A DNA stretch of 64,000 bases from Natronorubrum sulfidifaciens JCM 14089 (GTDB lineage Archaea > Halobacteriota > Halobacteria > Halobacteriales > Natrialbaceae): NCBI RefSeq assembly GCF_000337735.1, contig NZ_AOHX01000039.1:312472-376471 (forward strand), in the 5' to 3' direction. Below, in pieces: positions 34,318 through 44,045 of the stretch; position 1 is the first letter of the stretch, and every line of letters begins with the position of its first letter. The notes beneath the pieces are model-generated. The model searched no databases. It saw only the letters and a list, made by a program, of their open reading frames with translations, and had not been told where the DNA came from. The position numbers and the translations under genes were made by a program.

Positions 34318-34950
34318 ATGAGCGACAGCGTTAGCGACCTGATCGACCGTCTCCACCGCGAAGCCGAGCAAGACCGCCCGAACGACGAAACCCCGGACGT
34401 CGGGATTGTCATGGGTAGTGACTCGGACCTCGAGGTCATGATGACCGGCGGGAAACGCCGCGGGGCCTACGACGCCTTCGTCGACGAACTCGGCTTCGCC
34501 GAGCAGACCGACTACGAGAACCCGCCGGAAGAGCGCTTTACCTTCGAGACGTACGTCACCTCGGCTCATCGCACGCCGGATCTGATGACGGCGTATGCCG
34601 AGACGGCCGAGGATCGCGGCCTCGAGGTCATCATCGCCGGCGCGGGCGGGAAGTCGGCCGACCTGCCGAACATGACGGCTTCGATCGCCTACCCGCTGCC
34701 GGTGATCGGCGTCCCCGTCCAGGAGAAATCCGTCGACAGCGTCATCGGGATGCCAACCGGCGCGCCGCTGGTCGCCGTCGACGCCGGCAAATCGTTCAAC
34801 GCCGCGCTCTCGGCGGCCCAGATTCTTGCCCGCCAACACGAGACCGTTCGTGACCGACTCGTTTCCTACCACGACGACCTCCGTGAGGGCGTCGGGACCG
34901 TCTCTCGAGACCTGCACGATCAGGGGACGGAAACGTTCTCGAGCGAGTAA
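34318..34950 (+). CDS. purE: N5-carboxyaminoimidazole ribonucleotide mutase
   Basis: The 210-residue protein catalyses the step after PurK. It has the class I PurE signature V-G-I-V-M-G-S-D-S-D-L, then Y-V-T-S-A-H-R-T-P, A-G-A-G-G-K-S-A-D-L-P-N-M-T-A, G-V-P-V-Q and M-P-T-G-A-P-L. An N-terminal acidic extension of about 28 residues and a C-terminal tail of about 30 residues exceed bacterial PurE (about 165 aa) and are usual in haloarchaea. It begins 41 bp after the purK stop, indicating an operon. Confidence 0.95.
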   Translation: MSDSVSDLIDRLHREAEQDRPNDETPDVGIVMGSDSDLEVMMTGGKRRGAYDAFVDELGFAEQTDYENPPEERFTFETYVTSAHRTPDLMTAYAETAEDRGLEVIIAGAGGKSADLPNMTASIAYPLPVIGVPVQEKSVDSVIGMPTGAPLVAVDAGKSFNAALSAAQILARQHETVRDRLVSYHDDLREGVGTVSRDLHDQGTETFSSE

Positions 34951-35105
34951 TCCCGTCTTATCTCGGCAGCCCGCCGTTCGTTCAAACGCAGTGACTAGTT
35001 TCCCCCTCGAAAACTCTGGACGGGCTCCTGACACGAGTTAACTACGTAATTTATCACGAAAGACGGCGCTGGAGTCCGTCTTCTGCCGAAAAACGAACAA
35101 TCAAC

Positions 35106-35115
35106 CCTTATATGC
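35106..35115 (+). promoter_or_regulatory. TATA box of the complex I operon
   Basis: CCTTATATGC lies about 35 nt before the nuoA ATG and is the only TATA-like element in the spacer after purE, so it likely drives the whole ten-gene operon with a leader of a few bases containing GGAG. Confidence 0.55.
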
Positions 35116-35145
35116 GTGCGGTTTGAACCCTCGAACGTTACGGAG

Positions 35146-35559
35146 ATGAATGATTGGATCGCAATCGGGGCCTTGGCGCTCGTTGGACTACTGATACCGC
35201 TCGGAATGATGGCGGTATCGTACCTCTTGCGGCCGTCTGTCCCCGAAACGAGTAAACGCGCCACCTACGAGAGTGGCGAGATTCCGACCGGCGGGACGCG
35301 CATTCGGTTCAACATCCAGTACTACATGGTTGCGCTTCTGTTCCTCGTTTTCGATATCGAGACCGTCCTTCTGTTCCCCTGGGCGGTCGTCTACCTGGAT
35401 GCCGTCGAATCGGACGCCGTCTCGCTGCTCGAGATCCTCGGGCCGATGCTGTTGTTCGTCGCCATCTTGATGGTCGGACTCGCATGGGCATGGCGCACCG
35501 GTGCAGTACAGTGGGCACGGACACCCCGTCAGGCAACGTCTGGCAGTGATCGACAATGA
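35146..35559 (+). CDS. nuoA: NADH dehydrogenase-like complex, subunit A
   Basis: The 137-residue membrane subunit has three hydrophobic helices, an R-A-T-Y-E-S-G-E-I-P loop and F-N-I-Q-Y-Y-M-V-A-L-L-F-L-V-F-D-I-E-T-V-L-L-F-P-W-A, the canonical NuoA/ND3 signature. It belongs to the quinone module of complex I. An ATG 30 bp upstream lies only 1 nt past the TATA box and was rejected. It is first of a tightly packed operon; its stop overlaps the nuoB start. Confidence 0.96.
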   Translation: MNDWIAIGALALVGLLIPLGMMAVSYLLRPSVPETSKRATYESGEIPTGGTRIRFNIQYYMVALLFLVFDIETVLLFPWAVVYLDAVESDAVSLLEILGPMLLFVAILMVGLAWAWRTGAVQWARTPRQATSGSDRQ

Positions 35560-36263
35560 GTAGCAACAATCCACGGCAATCGATCCACGACAGCACCGCA
35601 CCGTCGACGGATACCCGCGACTCGCGGATCGGCGAAGGACCGGACGACCGGTTCAACTCCAAACTTCGGGAGGCGTTCGGCGCATCGCCGTTTATCCTCA
35701 CGAAGTTCGATCAGTTCATGAACTGGGTCCGGGGTAACTCGATGTTCATGCTACAGTTCGGGATCGCCTGCTGTAGTATCGAGATGATCCACACCTACGC
35801 GATCAAACACGACCTGGATCGCTTCGGTGCCGGTGTACCCCGCGCCTCGCCGCGGCAGGCCGACGTGATGATCGTCCCCGGGACGATCGTCTCGAAGTTC
35901 GGCCCCCGCATGAAGCGCGTCTACGACCAGATGCCCGAACCCAAGTTCGTCGTCGGGATGGGATCGTGTACGATCTCTGGCGGCCCCTTCCAGGAAGGCT
36001 ACAACGTCGTCAAAGGTGCCGAAGAGATCATCCCGATCGACATTCACGTGCCGGGCTGTCCGCCCCGGCCAGAGGCGCTCATCTACGGCGTAGCCAAACT
36101 CCAAGAGCGGATTCGAAACGGCGAGTCGTCCCCAGTCGTCGTCAAGCCGTACGAACTCGAGCAGTTCGGCGACTTACCGAAAGACGAACTCGTGCAGAAA
36201 CTCGCGAGCGAAATCGACGAGGACGACCTCGTTATGCGGTATAACTGGGCTGATTCACCATGA
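35556..36263 (+). CDS. nuoB: NADH dehydrogenase-like complex, subunit B
   Basis: The 235-residue protein carries the N2 4Fe-4S cluster ligands: [17 protein letters not shown] and [11 protein letters not shown], all four cysteines present. It passes electrons to quinone at the junction of peripheral and membrane arms. An N-terminal hydrophilic extension of about 50 residues and a C-terminal acidic tail are haloarchaeal features. It overlaps nuoA and nuoCD by four bases each (ATGA), so translation is coupled. Confidence 0.97.
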   Translation: MSSNNPRQSIHDSTAPSTDTRDSRIGEGPDDRFNSKLREAFGASPFILTKFDQFMNWVRGNSMFMLQFGIACCSIEMIHTYAIKHDLDRFGAGVPRASPRQADVMIVPGTIVSKFGPRMKRVYDQMPEPKFVVGMGSCTISGGPFQEGYNVVKGAEEIIPIDIHVPGCPPRPEALIYGVAKLQERIRNGESSPVVVKPYELEQFGDLPKDELVQKLASEIDEDDLVMRYNWADSP

Positions 36264-37915
36264 GCACGGAACTCGAGCGACAGCAGCCAACCGAGGTCAG
36301 CGAAGACGATCTCGAGGTTTTACTCGGTGATCGCGCGCTCGGTCGCGACGACCATCTCAATGCGCCGGGATTCGTGATCCGACCCGATGACGTTCAGGAT
36401 GTCCTGACCGACCTCCGGGACGAAGCCGGCTTCGATCACCTCTCCTGTCTCACTGCCCAGCAGTATTCGGATCGGTACGAATCGATCTACCACCTTAAAA
36501 AGTACGCCGATCCGACCCAAGAGGTCTCGGTGGTCGTCCCGACGTCGACCGACGACCCCGTCAGTCAGTCGGCGGAACCCGTCTTCCGGACGGCAGACTG
36601 GCACGAGCGCGAGGCGTTCGACCTCGTTGGAATCGACTACGAAGGCCATCCCGACCCACGACGGATTCTCCTGCCCGAAACGTGGCAGGGCCATCCGCTC
36701 TCTGAGGGCTACGATCAGGAGAAACCACAGATCGTCACACTGTCGGAACACGCCAATCCGATCCAGCCCGACCACCACGACGAGGAGTCGGACACGATGT
36801 TCTTGAACATCGGCCCACACCATCCCGCAACTCACGGTGTGCTCCACGTCAAGACGGTGCTGGACGGCGAGACGGTCGTCGACGTCGATCCCGACATCGG
36901 CTACCTCCATCGGTGTGAAGAGCAGATGTGCCAGCAGGGCACCTATCGCCACCAGATCATGCCATACCCCGACCGCTGGGACTACGTCTCGGCTGGTCTC
37001 TTAAACGAGTGGGCGTACGCCCGCACGGCCGAGGATCTGGCGGATATCGAGGTACCCGAATACGCCCAAATTATCCGGACGATGAGCGCCGAGCTGTGTC
37101 GGATCGCCTCACACATGCTCGCGCTCGGAACATTCGCACTGGACGTCTACGGCGACTTCACCGCCGTCTTCCAGTATGCGTTCCGCGACCGCGAGGTCGT
37201 CCAGGACATCCTCGAGGACCTCACCGGCCAGCGGCTGATGTTCAACTACTTCCGACTTGGCGGCGTCGCCTGGGACCTGCCCGAACCACGCGATGAGTTC
37301 ATCGCGAAGACGCGGGACTTCCTCGACGAACTGCCAGCGAAAGTCGACGAGTACAACGACATGATCACCTCGAACGAGATTTTCCAGATCCGGTGTCACA
37401 ACACCGGCGTTCTGGAGCCCGAGGAGGTCAAAGACTACGGCTGTACGGGTCCCGTCGCCCGTGGCTCCGGCGTCGACTACGACCTGCGCCGTGACGACCC
37501 CTACGGCTACTACGAGAACCTAGAGTGGGACGTCATCACCGAAGACGGCTGTGACAACTACGCGCGCGTCCTCGTTCGGATGCAGGAAGTCGAAGAGTCA
37601 GCCAAGATCATCGAGCAGTGTCTCGACTTGCTCGAGGACTGGCCCGAAGACGAACGCGACGTGCAGGCAAACGTGCCCCGGACGCTCAAACCGGACGCCG
37701 ACACGGAAGTCTACCGTGCGGTCGAAGGCGCGAAAGGTGAACTGGGGATCTACATTCGATCGGACGGGACGGACAAACCCGGCCGGTTCAAGATCCGCAG
37801 TCCGTGTTTCTCGAACCTGCAGGCGCTCGAGGCCATGTCCGAAGGGGAGTACATCCCCGACCTGGTCGCCTCGCTCGGTAGTCTCGACATCGTTCTCGGG
37901 GAGGTGGACCGGTAA
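36260..37915 (+). CDS. nuoCD: NADH dehydrogenase-like complex, fused subunits C/D
   Basis: In this 551-residue fusion, residues 1 to about 165 are NuoC-like, with W-H-E-R-E-A-F-D-L-V-G-I-D-Y-E-G-H-P-D-P-R-R-I-L-L-P-E. The rest is NuoD-like, with G-P-H-H-P-A-T-H-G-V-L near 189, D-I-G-Y-L-H-R and a terminus S-L-D-I-V-L-G-E-V-D-R. The D part shapes the quinone pocket and is related to the NiFe-hydrogenase large subunit. C-D fusion is common in haloarchaea and some bacteria. Confidence 0.96.
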   Translation: MSTELERQQPTEVSEDDLEVLLGDRALGRDDHLNAPGFVIRPDDVQDVLTDLRDEAGFDHLSCLTAQQYSDRYESIYHLKKYADPTQEVSVVVPTSTDDPVSQSAEPVFRTADWHEREAFDLVGIDYEGHPDPRRILLPETWQGHPLSEGYDQEKPQIVTLSEHANPIQPDHHDEESDTMFLNIGPHHPATHGVLHVKTVLDGETVVDVDPDIGYLHRCEEQMCQQGTYRHQIMPYPDRWDYVSAGLLNEWAYARTAEDLADIEVPEYAQIIRTMSAELCRIASHMLALGTFALDVYGDFTAVFQYAFRDREVVQDILEDLTGQRLMFNYFRLGGVAWDLPEPRDEFIAKTRDFLDELPAKVDEYNDMITSNEIFQIRCHNTGVLEPEEVKDYGCTGPVARGSGVDYDLRRDDPYGYYENLEWDVITEDGCDNYARVLVRMQEVEESAKIIEQCLDLLEDWPEDERDVQANVPRTLKPDADTEVYRAVEGAKGELGIYIRSDGTDKPGRFKIRSPCFSNLQALEAMSEGEYIPDLVASLGSLDIVLGEVDR

Positions 37916-37917
37916 GT

Positions 37918-39003
37918 ATGGTTGGTGAAGGTGCAACGCTGCCGTTACAAACCGACACCGTGTTGCTTCCCGAACGAGTCGGAGAGTTGACCGGCTTGGA
38001 CCAGTTCGGCGTCGGCGGTGAACTGCTCGCGGCGTTCCTCGCGGCGTTTATCGTCGGCAATATCATGCTGGCGATGACCGGCGTCGCCGGTCCGTGGGCG
38101 AAACGAAAGATTACCGCCGCGTTCACTGACCGAATCGCGGTCAACCGCCTTGGTCCGGCCGGCTTGCTGATCATTGTCGCCGACTCCGTGCGACTACTCT
38201 CGAAAGAACTCATCATCCCCGAAGACGCCGATCGGCCGGCGTACGACCTCGCGCCGATCGTTATCGCCTCGTCAGCGCTGCTTGGCTTTGCCGTGATCCC
38301 GATGGGCAGTGGGATTCACCTCGCAGACCCTGAAGTTGGGCTCGCGTTCGTCTTCGCGGTCGCCGGCATCGCCAGCATCGGGCTTGTGATGGCCGGCTAC
38401 GCGTCGGCGAACAAGTACTCGATGCTCGGCGGCCTGCGAGCGGTCGCACAGAACGTCGCCTACGAGATCCCGCTGGTCGTCACTGGGATGTCGGTCGTCA
38501 TTTTCGCCGGCACCTTACAGATGAGTGCGATCGTCGAGGCACAGGCACAGACGCTCGTCTCGCTCGGCGGCCTCGACATTCCGGCGTGGTACGCGCTGGT
38601 CAACCCGTTCGCGTTCGTGCTCTTTCTGGTGGCGAACTTCGCCGAAGTCGGCCGCAACCCCTTCGACACGCCCGAAGCGCCGACCGAAATCGTTGCTGGC
38701 TACCAGACCGAGTACTCGAGCGTCTACTTCGTGTTGATCTACCTCGGGGAGTTCATCCACATCTTCCTCGGTGGAGCGATCATCGCGACAATTTTCCTCG
38801 GCGGCCCGGCCGGACCCGTGTTGCCAGGTATCGTCTGGTTCATCATCAAGATCTGGGCGGTGTTCTTCCTGACGCAGTGGCTTCGGTCGGCGATTCCACG
38901 TGTCAGGATCGACCAACTTATCGAGATCGGCTGGAAGGGACTGCTCGTCCTTTCGTTCGCTAATCTCGTCATCACTGCAGTAATTGTGGGGCTGATTGCA
39001 TGA
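37918..39003 (+). CDS. nuoH: NADH dehydrogenase-like complex, subunit H
   Basis: The 361-residue membrane protein has eight or nine helices. It contains the conserved loops A-D-S-V-R-L-L-S-K-E and N-K-Y-S-M-L-G-G-L-R-A-V-A-Q-N-V-A-Y-E-I-P, then A-E-V-G-R-N-P-F-D-T-P-E-A-P-T-E-I-V-A-G-Y-type residues (E/D-rich quinone channel). It anchors the peripheral arm and forms the quinone entry. The last bases overlap the nuoI start. Confidence 0.97.
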   Translation: MVGEGATLPLQTDTVLLPERVGELTGLDQFGVGGELLAAFLAAFIVGNIMLAMTGVAGPWAKRKITAAFTDRIAVNRLGPAGLLIIVADSVRLLSKELIIPEDADRPAYDLAPIVIASSALLGFAVIPMGSGIHLADPEVGLAFVFAVAGIASIGLVMAGYASANKYSMLGGLRAVAQNVAYEIPLVVTGMSVVIFAGTLQMSAIVEAQAQTLVSLGGLDIPAWYALVNPFAFVLFLVANFAEVGRNPFDTPEAPTEIVAGYQTEYSSVYFVLIYLGEFIHIFLGGAIIATIFLGGPAGPVLPGIVWFIIKIWAVFFLTQWLRSAIPRVRIDQLIEIGWKGLLVLSFANLVITAVIVGLIA

Positions 39004-39461
39004 TCGGACTACTCAAATCCATGGCTACGACGATGAAACACGCACTGGATGGCTCGACGTTTACTGTCGAGTATCCCGAGACTGCACCGGACGTCTCCCC
39101 CCGGTTTCGGGGCGTCCACAAGTTCAGCCAAGAGCGCTGTATCTGGTGTCGTCAGTGTGAGAACGTCTGTCCGAACGATACGATTCAGATCGTGATGGAT
39201 GACAAGCGCAACGGCGAACAGTACAACCTCAACATCGGACAGTGTATCTACTGTCGGCTCTGTGAGGAGGTCTGTCCCGTCGATGCGATCTTGCTCACGC
39301 AGAACTTCGAGTTCACCGGCGACACCAAACACGATCTGGTCTACAACAAAGACCAGCTGCGAGCCGTACCGTGGTACAAAGACATCGACCCGCTCGAGTC
39401 ACGCGAACCTGACCGGGGTGCGTGGATTGGCGAGGGGGACGGAGACGTCGATTACCAGTAA
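39000..39461 (+). CDS. nuoI: NADH dehydrogenase-like complex, subunit I
   Basis: The 153-residue protein has two 4Fe-4S ferredoxin motifs: C-I-W-C-R-Q-C-E-N-V-C-P and C-I-Y-C-R-L-C-E-E-V-C-P, all eight cysteines intact. It wires electrons from the input device to NuoB. No nuoE, F or G follows, so the soluble donor that feeds this subunit is not encoded here. Confidence 0.97.
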   Translation: MIGLLKSMATTMKHALDGSTFTVEYPETAPDVSPRFRGVHKFSQERCIWCRQCENVCPNDTIQIVMDDKRNGEQYNLNIGQCIYCRLCEEVCPVDAILLTQNFEFTGDTKHDLVYNKDQLRAVPWYKDIDPLESREPDRGAWIGEGDGDVDYQ

Positions 39462-39463
39462 CA

Positions 39464-39733
39464 ATGATGGAAACGATCGCGTTCGCACTGTTTGCGTTCG
39501 TGACGCTTGCCAGCGCACTGGGTGTGGTCCTCTTTCGGGACCCATGGCACTCGGCGCTGATGCTTGGTGTGACACTGCTTAGCGTCGCGGTGTATTACGT
39601 GATGCTTGCAGCCGAGTTCGTTGCGATGATGCAGATTCTCGTCTACGTCGGCGGGGTGCTCATCCTCATCACCTTCGCGGTGATGCTGACCCAGCGCGAC
39701 GAGCAGGCGTCCGAGGAGGTGGCACAGCCATGA
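39464..39733 (+). CDS. nuoJ1: NADH dehydrogenase-like complex, subunit J, N-terminal part
   Basis: This 89-residue protein has three helices and corresponds to the N-terminal half of NuoJ/ND6. It carries R-D-P-W-H-S-A-L and the conserved third helix A-E-F-V-A-M-M-Q-I-L-V-Y-V-G-G-V-L-I-L-I-T-F-type segment with its pi-bulge glycines. The second Met is an alternative start. The stop overlaps the next gene by four bases. Splitting of NuoJ into two polypeptides is known in haloarchaea. Confidence 0.92.
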   Translation: MMETIAFALFAFVTLASALGVVLFRDPWHSALMLGVTLLSVAVYYVMLAAEFVAMMQILVYVGGVLILITFAVMLTQRDEQASEEVAQP

Positions 39734-40179
39734 CGACCGGCCCACAGCTCCGGCTTGGGAAATCGCTGCTCCCCGGGGTGCTCGCCGTTGGCCTGTTCGG
39801 GTTGATGGCGTTGATCGTCCTGAACACGTCGTTTTCGACGATGGCAACCGCCGGCTATCCGGACGGGATCTCGATCACGTCCGAAATCGGCTACGCCATG
39901 TTCAACCTCGAGGTGTTGCAGTCGACCGACGGCTCGATCGGCGCGACCGAGCCGTTCCTCGCGGCGTTCTTGCTGGTTGCAATCACCCTCGACGCCGCAC
40001 TCGACGCCTCGCTCGTCCTCGCAAAACGAGAGGAAGACGGCGAGCCAGTCTCACCGCTTGGGAGTTCGAGTCCGGAACACACCGAGCAGGCGACCGACTC
40101 GAGTCGGTTTAGCCGCTCGGGATCGACGACTGACGGTGGCGCGTCCGGCACTGACTCGAGTGGAGGTGACGACCGATGA
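39730..40179 (+). CDS. nuoJ2: NADH dehydrogenase-like complex, subunit J, C-terminal part
   Basis: The 149-residue protein has two hydrophobic helices (L-P-G-V-L-A-V-G-L-F-G-L-M-A-L-I-V-L and F-L-A-A-F-L-L-V-A-I-T-L-D-A-A-L) and a disordered Ser/Thr/Asp-rich tail of about 50 residues. By position, between nuoJ1 and nuoK, and by its helix pattern it supplies the C-terminal half of NuoJ. The acidic tail is likely cytoplasmic and has no known function. Confidence 0.85.
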   Translation: MTTGPQLRLGKSLLPGVLAVGLFGLMALIVLNTSFSTMATAGYPDGISITSEIGYAMFNLEVLQSTDGSIGATEPFLAAFLLVAITLDAALDASLVLAKREEDGEPVSPLGSSSPEHTEQATDSSRFSRSGSTTDGGASGTDSSGGDDR

Positions 40180-40481
40180 CGGTCGCACTCGAGTACTACG
40201 TGCTGTTGTCGATAGCCCTGTTCTGTATCGGGCTGTTCGGCGTGTTGACGCGTCGTAACGCACTGATGTTCCTGATGTCCGTCGAGCTCATGCTGAACGC
40301 GGCGAACATCAACCTGATCGCCTTCGCGTTCTATCACGGCAACCTCACGGGGCAGGTGTTCGCGCTGTTTACGATGGCGCTGGCCGCCGCGGAGGTCGCT
40401 GTCGGACTCGGGATCATCCTGGTGTTGTACCGTAACTTCCGTGATGTCGATGTCACGGTTCCGACGACGATGAGGTGGTAA
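40176..40481 (+). CDS. nuoK: NADH dehydrogenase-like complex, subunit K
   Basis: The 101-residue, three-helix antiporter-like subunit has L-F-G-V-L-T-R-R-N-A-L-M-F-L-M-S-V-E-L-M-L-N-A-A-N-I-N-L, with the conserved proton-channel Glu, and the second Glu in A-A-A-E-V-A-V-G-L. Length and motifs match NuoK/ND4L. It overlaps nuoJ2 by four bases. Confidence 0.97.
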   Translation: MTVALEYYVLLSIALFCIGLFGVLTRRNALMFLMSVELMLNAANINLIAFAFYHGNLTGQVFALFTMALAAAEVAVGLGIILVLYRNFRDVDVTVPTTMRW

Positions 40482-40482
40482 G

Positions 40483-42522
40483 ATGGCAGGAACAGGAATT
40501 TTCAGTTACGCTCCGGCGATCGCACTGTTCCCGCTCGTGGCGTTTGTCGTCGCTCTGGTGTTCGGCAAGTATATGCCGAAGAAAGGGGCGATTGCGGGCA
40601 TCTTCGCGACGGCAGGCTCGTTGGTACTGTCGCTTGCGATGCTTGCAGCCGTCGCGGGTGGCGAAGTCTATCATGAAACGATCTACGAGTGGACGTCCGG
40701 CGCCGTCGCCAGTGAAGTCGGTGCCGACGGCATCGAATTCACCTTCGGCATTCTGATCGATCCGCTCTCGGCGCTGATGTTGGTGATCGTCTCGCTCGTC
40801 GCCGTCCTCGTCCACGTATTCAGTCTCGGGTACATGAACGCGGAAGGCGAGACGGGACTGCCGCGATACTACGCCGAACTCGGGCTGTTTACGTTCAGTA
40901 TGCTCGCGTTCGTCTTCGCGGACAACCTGCTGATGGCGTTCATGTTCTTCGAACTCGTTGGCCTGTGTTCGTATCTGCTGATCGGCTTCTGGTTCCGAAC
41001 GAAGTCGGCCCCATCGGCGGCGAAGAAGGCGTTTCTGGTCACCCGATTCGGGGACTACTTCTTCCTGATTGGGGTCGTCGCGATCGCGGCCACGTTCGGG
41101 ACGGTTGCCTTCGCCGGCGACGACTCGTTCGTGACGGCAGCCGAGACCGCAATCGACGACGGCACACAGCTGTTCGGCTTCGACGCCCAGACGTGGGTGA
41201 CGATCACCGGACTACTGGTGCTGGGTGGTGTCATCGGTAAATCCGCCCAGTTCCCCCTACACACCTGGCTGCCGGATGCGATGGAAGGTCCGACCACTGT
41301 CTCCGCCCTGATTCACGCGGCGACGATGGTCGCGGCCGGTGTCTATCTGGTCGCCCGGATGTTCGGCTACTACGCACTCAGCCCGACGGCGCTGGCGATC
41401 ATCGCCTTCGTCGGTGGCTTTACGGCACTGTTTGCGGCGACGATGGGTGTCGTCAAAGACGACATCAAACAGGTGCTCGCGTACTCGACGATCAGCCAGT
41501 ACGGCTATATGATGCTGGGACTCGGCGTCGGCGGCTACGTCGCTGGCGTCTTCCACCTCATGAACCACGCCTTCTTCAAGGCGCTCCTGTTCCTCGGTGC
41601 CGGGGCCGTCATCATCCTCATGCACCACGAACAGGACATGTGGAAGATGGGGGGCCTCAAGGACAAAGCGCCGGTCACCTACTACACGTTCCTCGCGGGC
41701 GCGCTCGCGCTCGCCGGAATCATCCCGTTCTCGGGCTTCTGGTCGAAAGACGAAATCCTCTACGACGCCCTGATCGTCGGCTTAGAGGAACCGGTTATCC
41801 TCGCCGCCTACGCGATGGGACTGGTGGCTGTCTTCTTCACTGGCTTCTACACCTTCCGGATGGTCTTCCTGACCTTCCACGGTGAGCCTCGTTCCGAGGC
41901 AGCCGAGGACCCACACCCGGTCGGCTGGGCGGTCAAGGTCCCGCTGATCACGCTCGGTGTCCTCGCGCTCGTGGCCGGTATCGCAAACCTCGCGCCGGTC
42001 TACAAGCTCACCGGTATCGAACTGACCTTCCTCGAGTCCTGGCTCGACGGCGAGTACGGGGCCGTGGAAGGACTGACATACAGCGCCTACGGTGAGTTGC
42101 TGGCGTACGAAGCCGGCACGATCGGCACCGAACAACAGACGGTGTTGATCGCGGCTGGTGTGTCCCTGCTACTTGCGTTTTCGGGTGCCGGCGTGGCATG
42201 GAAGCTGTACAACGTGCCAGAGCCGTCACGTCACGTGACGAAACTCGGCGGTGCCTACACCGTCTTGCGAAGCAACTACTACCAAGACGAGTTTCAGGTC
42301 TGGCTCGCAGAAGGGGTCACACAGCCGATTGCACGAGCGGCGGACCGCTTCGATCGGACCGTCATCGACGGAACGGTCAACGGCGTTTCGTCCATCAGCT
42401 TGTTCGGCAGTAACCGTGTGAAACGCCTCCAGACGGGGATCGTGACAAACTACGCAGCACTGCTGGTGGCCGGATTCATCGGCTTACTGCTCGTGCTCGG
42501 ACTGTACGGAGGGTGGTTCTGA
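40483..42522 (+). CDS. nuoL: NADH dehydrogenase-like complex, subunit L
   Basis: The 679-residue proton-pumping subunit of the Mrp-antiporter family has about 16 helices. Key residues are in F-M-F-F-E-L-V-G-L-C-S-Y-L-L-I-G-F-W, G-K-S-A-Q-F-P-L-H-T-W-L-P-D-A-M-E-G-P-T-type and H-A-A-T-M-V-A-A-G-V-Y-L, with K-D-D-I-K-Q-V-L-A-Y-S-T-I-S-Q. The C-terminal part would form the lateral helix. Its stop overlaps the nuoM start by one base. Confidence 0.97.
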   Translation: MAGTGIFSYAPAIALFPLVAFVVALVFGKYMPKKGAIAGIFATAGSLVLSLAMLAAVAGGEVYHETIYEWTSGAVASEVGADGIEFTFGILIDPLSALMLVIVSLVAVLVHVFSLGYMNAEGETGLPRYYAELGLFTFSMLAFVFADNLLMAFMFFELVGLCSYLLIGFWFRTKSAPSAAKKAFLVTRFGDYFFLIGVVAIAATFGTVAFAGDDSFVTAAETAIDDGTQLFGFDAQTWVTITGLLVLGGVIGKSAQFPLHTWLPDAMEGPTTVSALIHAATMVAAGVYLVARMFGYYALSPTALAIIAFVGGFTALFAATMGVVKDDIKQVLAYSTISQYGYMMLGLGVGGYVAGVFHLMNHAFFKALLFLGAGAVIILMHHEQDMWKMGGLKDKAPVTYYTFLAGALALAGIIPFSGFWSKDEILYDALIVGLEEPVILAAYAMGLVAVFFTGFYTFRMVFLTFHGEPRSEAAEDPHPVGWAVKVPLITLGVLALVAGIANLAPVYKLTGIELTFLESWLDGEYGAVEGLTYSAYGELLAYEAGTIGTEQQTVLIAAGVSLLLAFSGAGVAWKLYNVPEPSRHVTKLGGAYTVLRSNYYQDEFQVWLAEGVTQPIARAADRFDRTVIDGTVNGVSSISLFGSNRVKRLQTGIVTNYAALLVAGFIGLLLVLGLYGGWF

Positions 42523-44045
42523 TGATGATTGAAGCACTAATCGCGGTCGCACTGGTCGGCGCACTGGTCACGTTCGTTGCGCCGAATCGCATCGCAGGCA
42601 AACTGGCGTTCGCGATCAGCCTCGTGCCCGTCGTGCTCAGCCTCTGGCTGTTCACGGCCTTCGACGGCAGCGGGAACGCCTTGCTCGAGGGATCACTCGC
42701 CTTCGAATCGCAGTACGAGTGGATCCAACTCGGCGAGTACTCGATTTCGTGGTTCGTCGGGCTTGACGGTATTAGCCTCCCGCTTGTCGTCCTGACGACG
42801 ATTCTCACGTCGGCTGCGATCATGAGTTCGTGGACGCCGATCGACGACCGCGAGTCTCAGTTCTACGGGCTCGTCCTGTTCATTGAGGCGAACCTGATCG
42901 GCGTCTTCGCCGCGCTCGATTTCTTCCTGTGGTTCATCTTCTGGGAGGCAGTCTTGATCCCGATGTATCTGCTGATCGGTATCTGGGGCGGCCCACGCCG
43001 GAAGTACGCCGCGATCAAGTTCTTCGTCTACACGAACGTGGCGTCGCTCGTCATGTTCGGTGCCTTCATCGCACTCGTCTTCGGACTCGGCGACTCGGTG
43101 ACGTCGTTCGCACTGCCCGAAATCGCGACGGCGATGCTCAACGGAGGCCCCGACGGGTTCCTCGGCCTCGAGGGCACGACGCTCACCTCGGTGGTGTTCA
43201 TCGCGATGTTCCTTGGCTTTGCAGTGAAGGTGCCGGTCGTCCCGTTCCACACGTGGCTGCCGGACGCCCACGTTGAGGCTCCGACGCCCGCTTCCGTGCT
43301 GTTGGCGGGTGTCCTGCTGAAGATGGGGACCTACGCGCTGCTCCGATTCAACTTCACGATGTTCCCCGGACAGGTCGAGACGTACGCCGTGCCGATCGCG
43401 GCGATCGCCGTCATCAGCGTCATCTACGGCGCGATGCTCGCACTCGCACAGACCGACCTGAAACGGATCGTCGCCTACTCGTCCGTCTCGTCGATGGGCT
43501 ACGTCATCCTCGGCCTGATCGCCTACACCCAGTTCGGGGTCGGCGGGGCGACGTTCCAGATGGTCTCACACGGCTTCATTTCGGGGCTGATGTTCATGGC
43601 CGTCGGCGTCATCTACAACGCGACACACACCCGGCTCGTCACTGATATGTCGGGAATGGCAGACCGGATGCCGATCGCGGTTGGTATTCTCATCGCCGGT
43701 GCGTTCGGCTACATGGGCCTGCCGCTGATGTCCGGCTTCTACGGCGAGTTCACGATCTTCTTCGGGGCCTTCCAGGCCGACTTCGCGTACGCGCCGCTGT
43801 TTACGTCGCTGGCGATGTTCGGCATCGTCATCGTCGCTGGCTACCTGCTGTTTGCGCTCCAGCGAACCGTCTTCGGGCCGTACGAACTCGAAACCGACTA
43901 CGAGGTGGGCCGAGCACCGCTGCACGACATCGTGCCGATGTTCGTGTTGCTCGGCATCATCATCCTCCTCGGTGTGGCACCCGACCTGATCTTCGAGATG
44001 ATAACCGATGCAGTCGATCCGATCCTGAGTGGAGGTGAACAGTAA
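42522..44045 (+). CDS. nuoM: NADH dehydrogenase-like complex, subunit M
   Basis: The 507-residue antiporter-like pump has the helix with W-F-I-F-W-E-A-V-L-I-P-M-Y-L-L-I-G-I-W-G-G, and K-V-P-V-V-P-F-H-T-W-L-P-D-A-H-V-E-A-P-T-type and D-L-K-R-I-V-A-Y-S-S-V-S signatures. The start was taken at the ATG sharing its A with the nuoL TGA; a GTG 9 bp upstream is less likely. The stop overlaps nuoN by one base. Confidence 0.97.
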   Translation: MMIEALIAVALVGALVTFVAPNRIAGKLAFAISLVPVVLSLWLFTAFDGSGNALLEGSLAFESQYEWIQLGEYSISWFVGLDGISLPLVVLTTILTSAAIMSSWTPIDDRESQFYGLVLFIEANLIGVFAALDFFLWFIFWEAVLIPMYLLIGIWGGPRRKYAAIKFFVYTNVASLVMFGAFIALVFGLGDSVTSFALPEIATAMLNGGPDGFLGLEGTTLTSVVFIAMFLGFAVKVPVVPFHTWLPDAHVEAPTPASVLLAGVLLKMGTYALLRFNFTMFPGQVETYAVPIAAIAVISVIYGAMLALAQTDLKRIVAYSSVSSMGYVILGLIAYTQFGVGGATFQMVSHGFISGLMFMAVGVIYNATHTRLVTDMSGMADRMPIAVGILIAGAFGYMGLPLMSGFYGEFTIFFGAFQADFAYAPLFTSLAMFGIVIVAGYLLFALQRTVFGPYELETDYEVGRAPLHDIVPMFVLLGIIILLGVAPDLIFEMITDAVDPILSGGEQ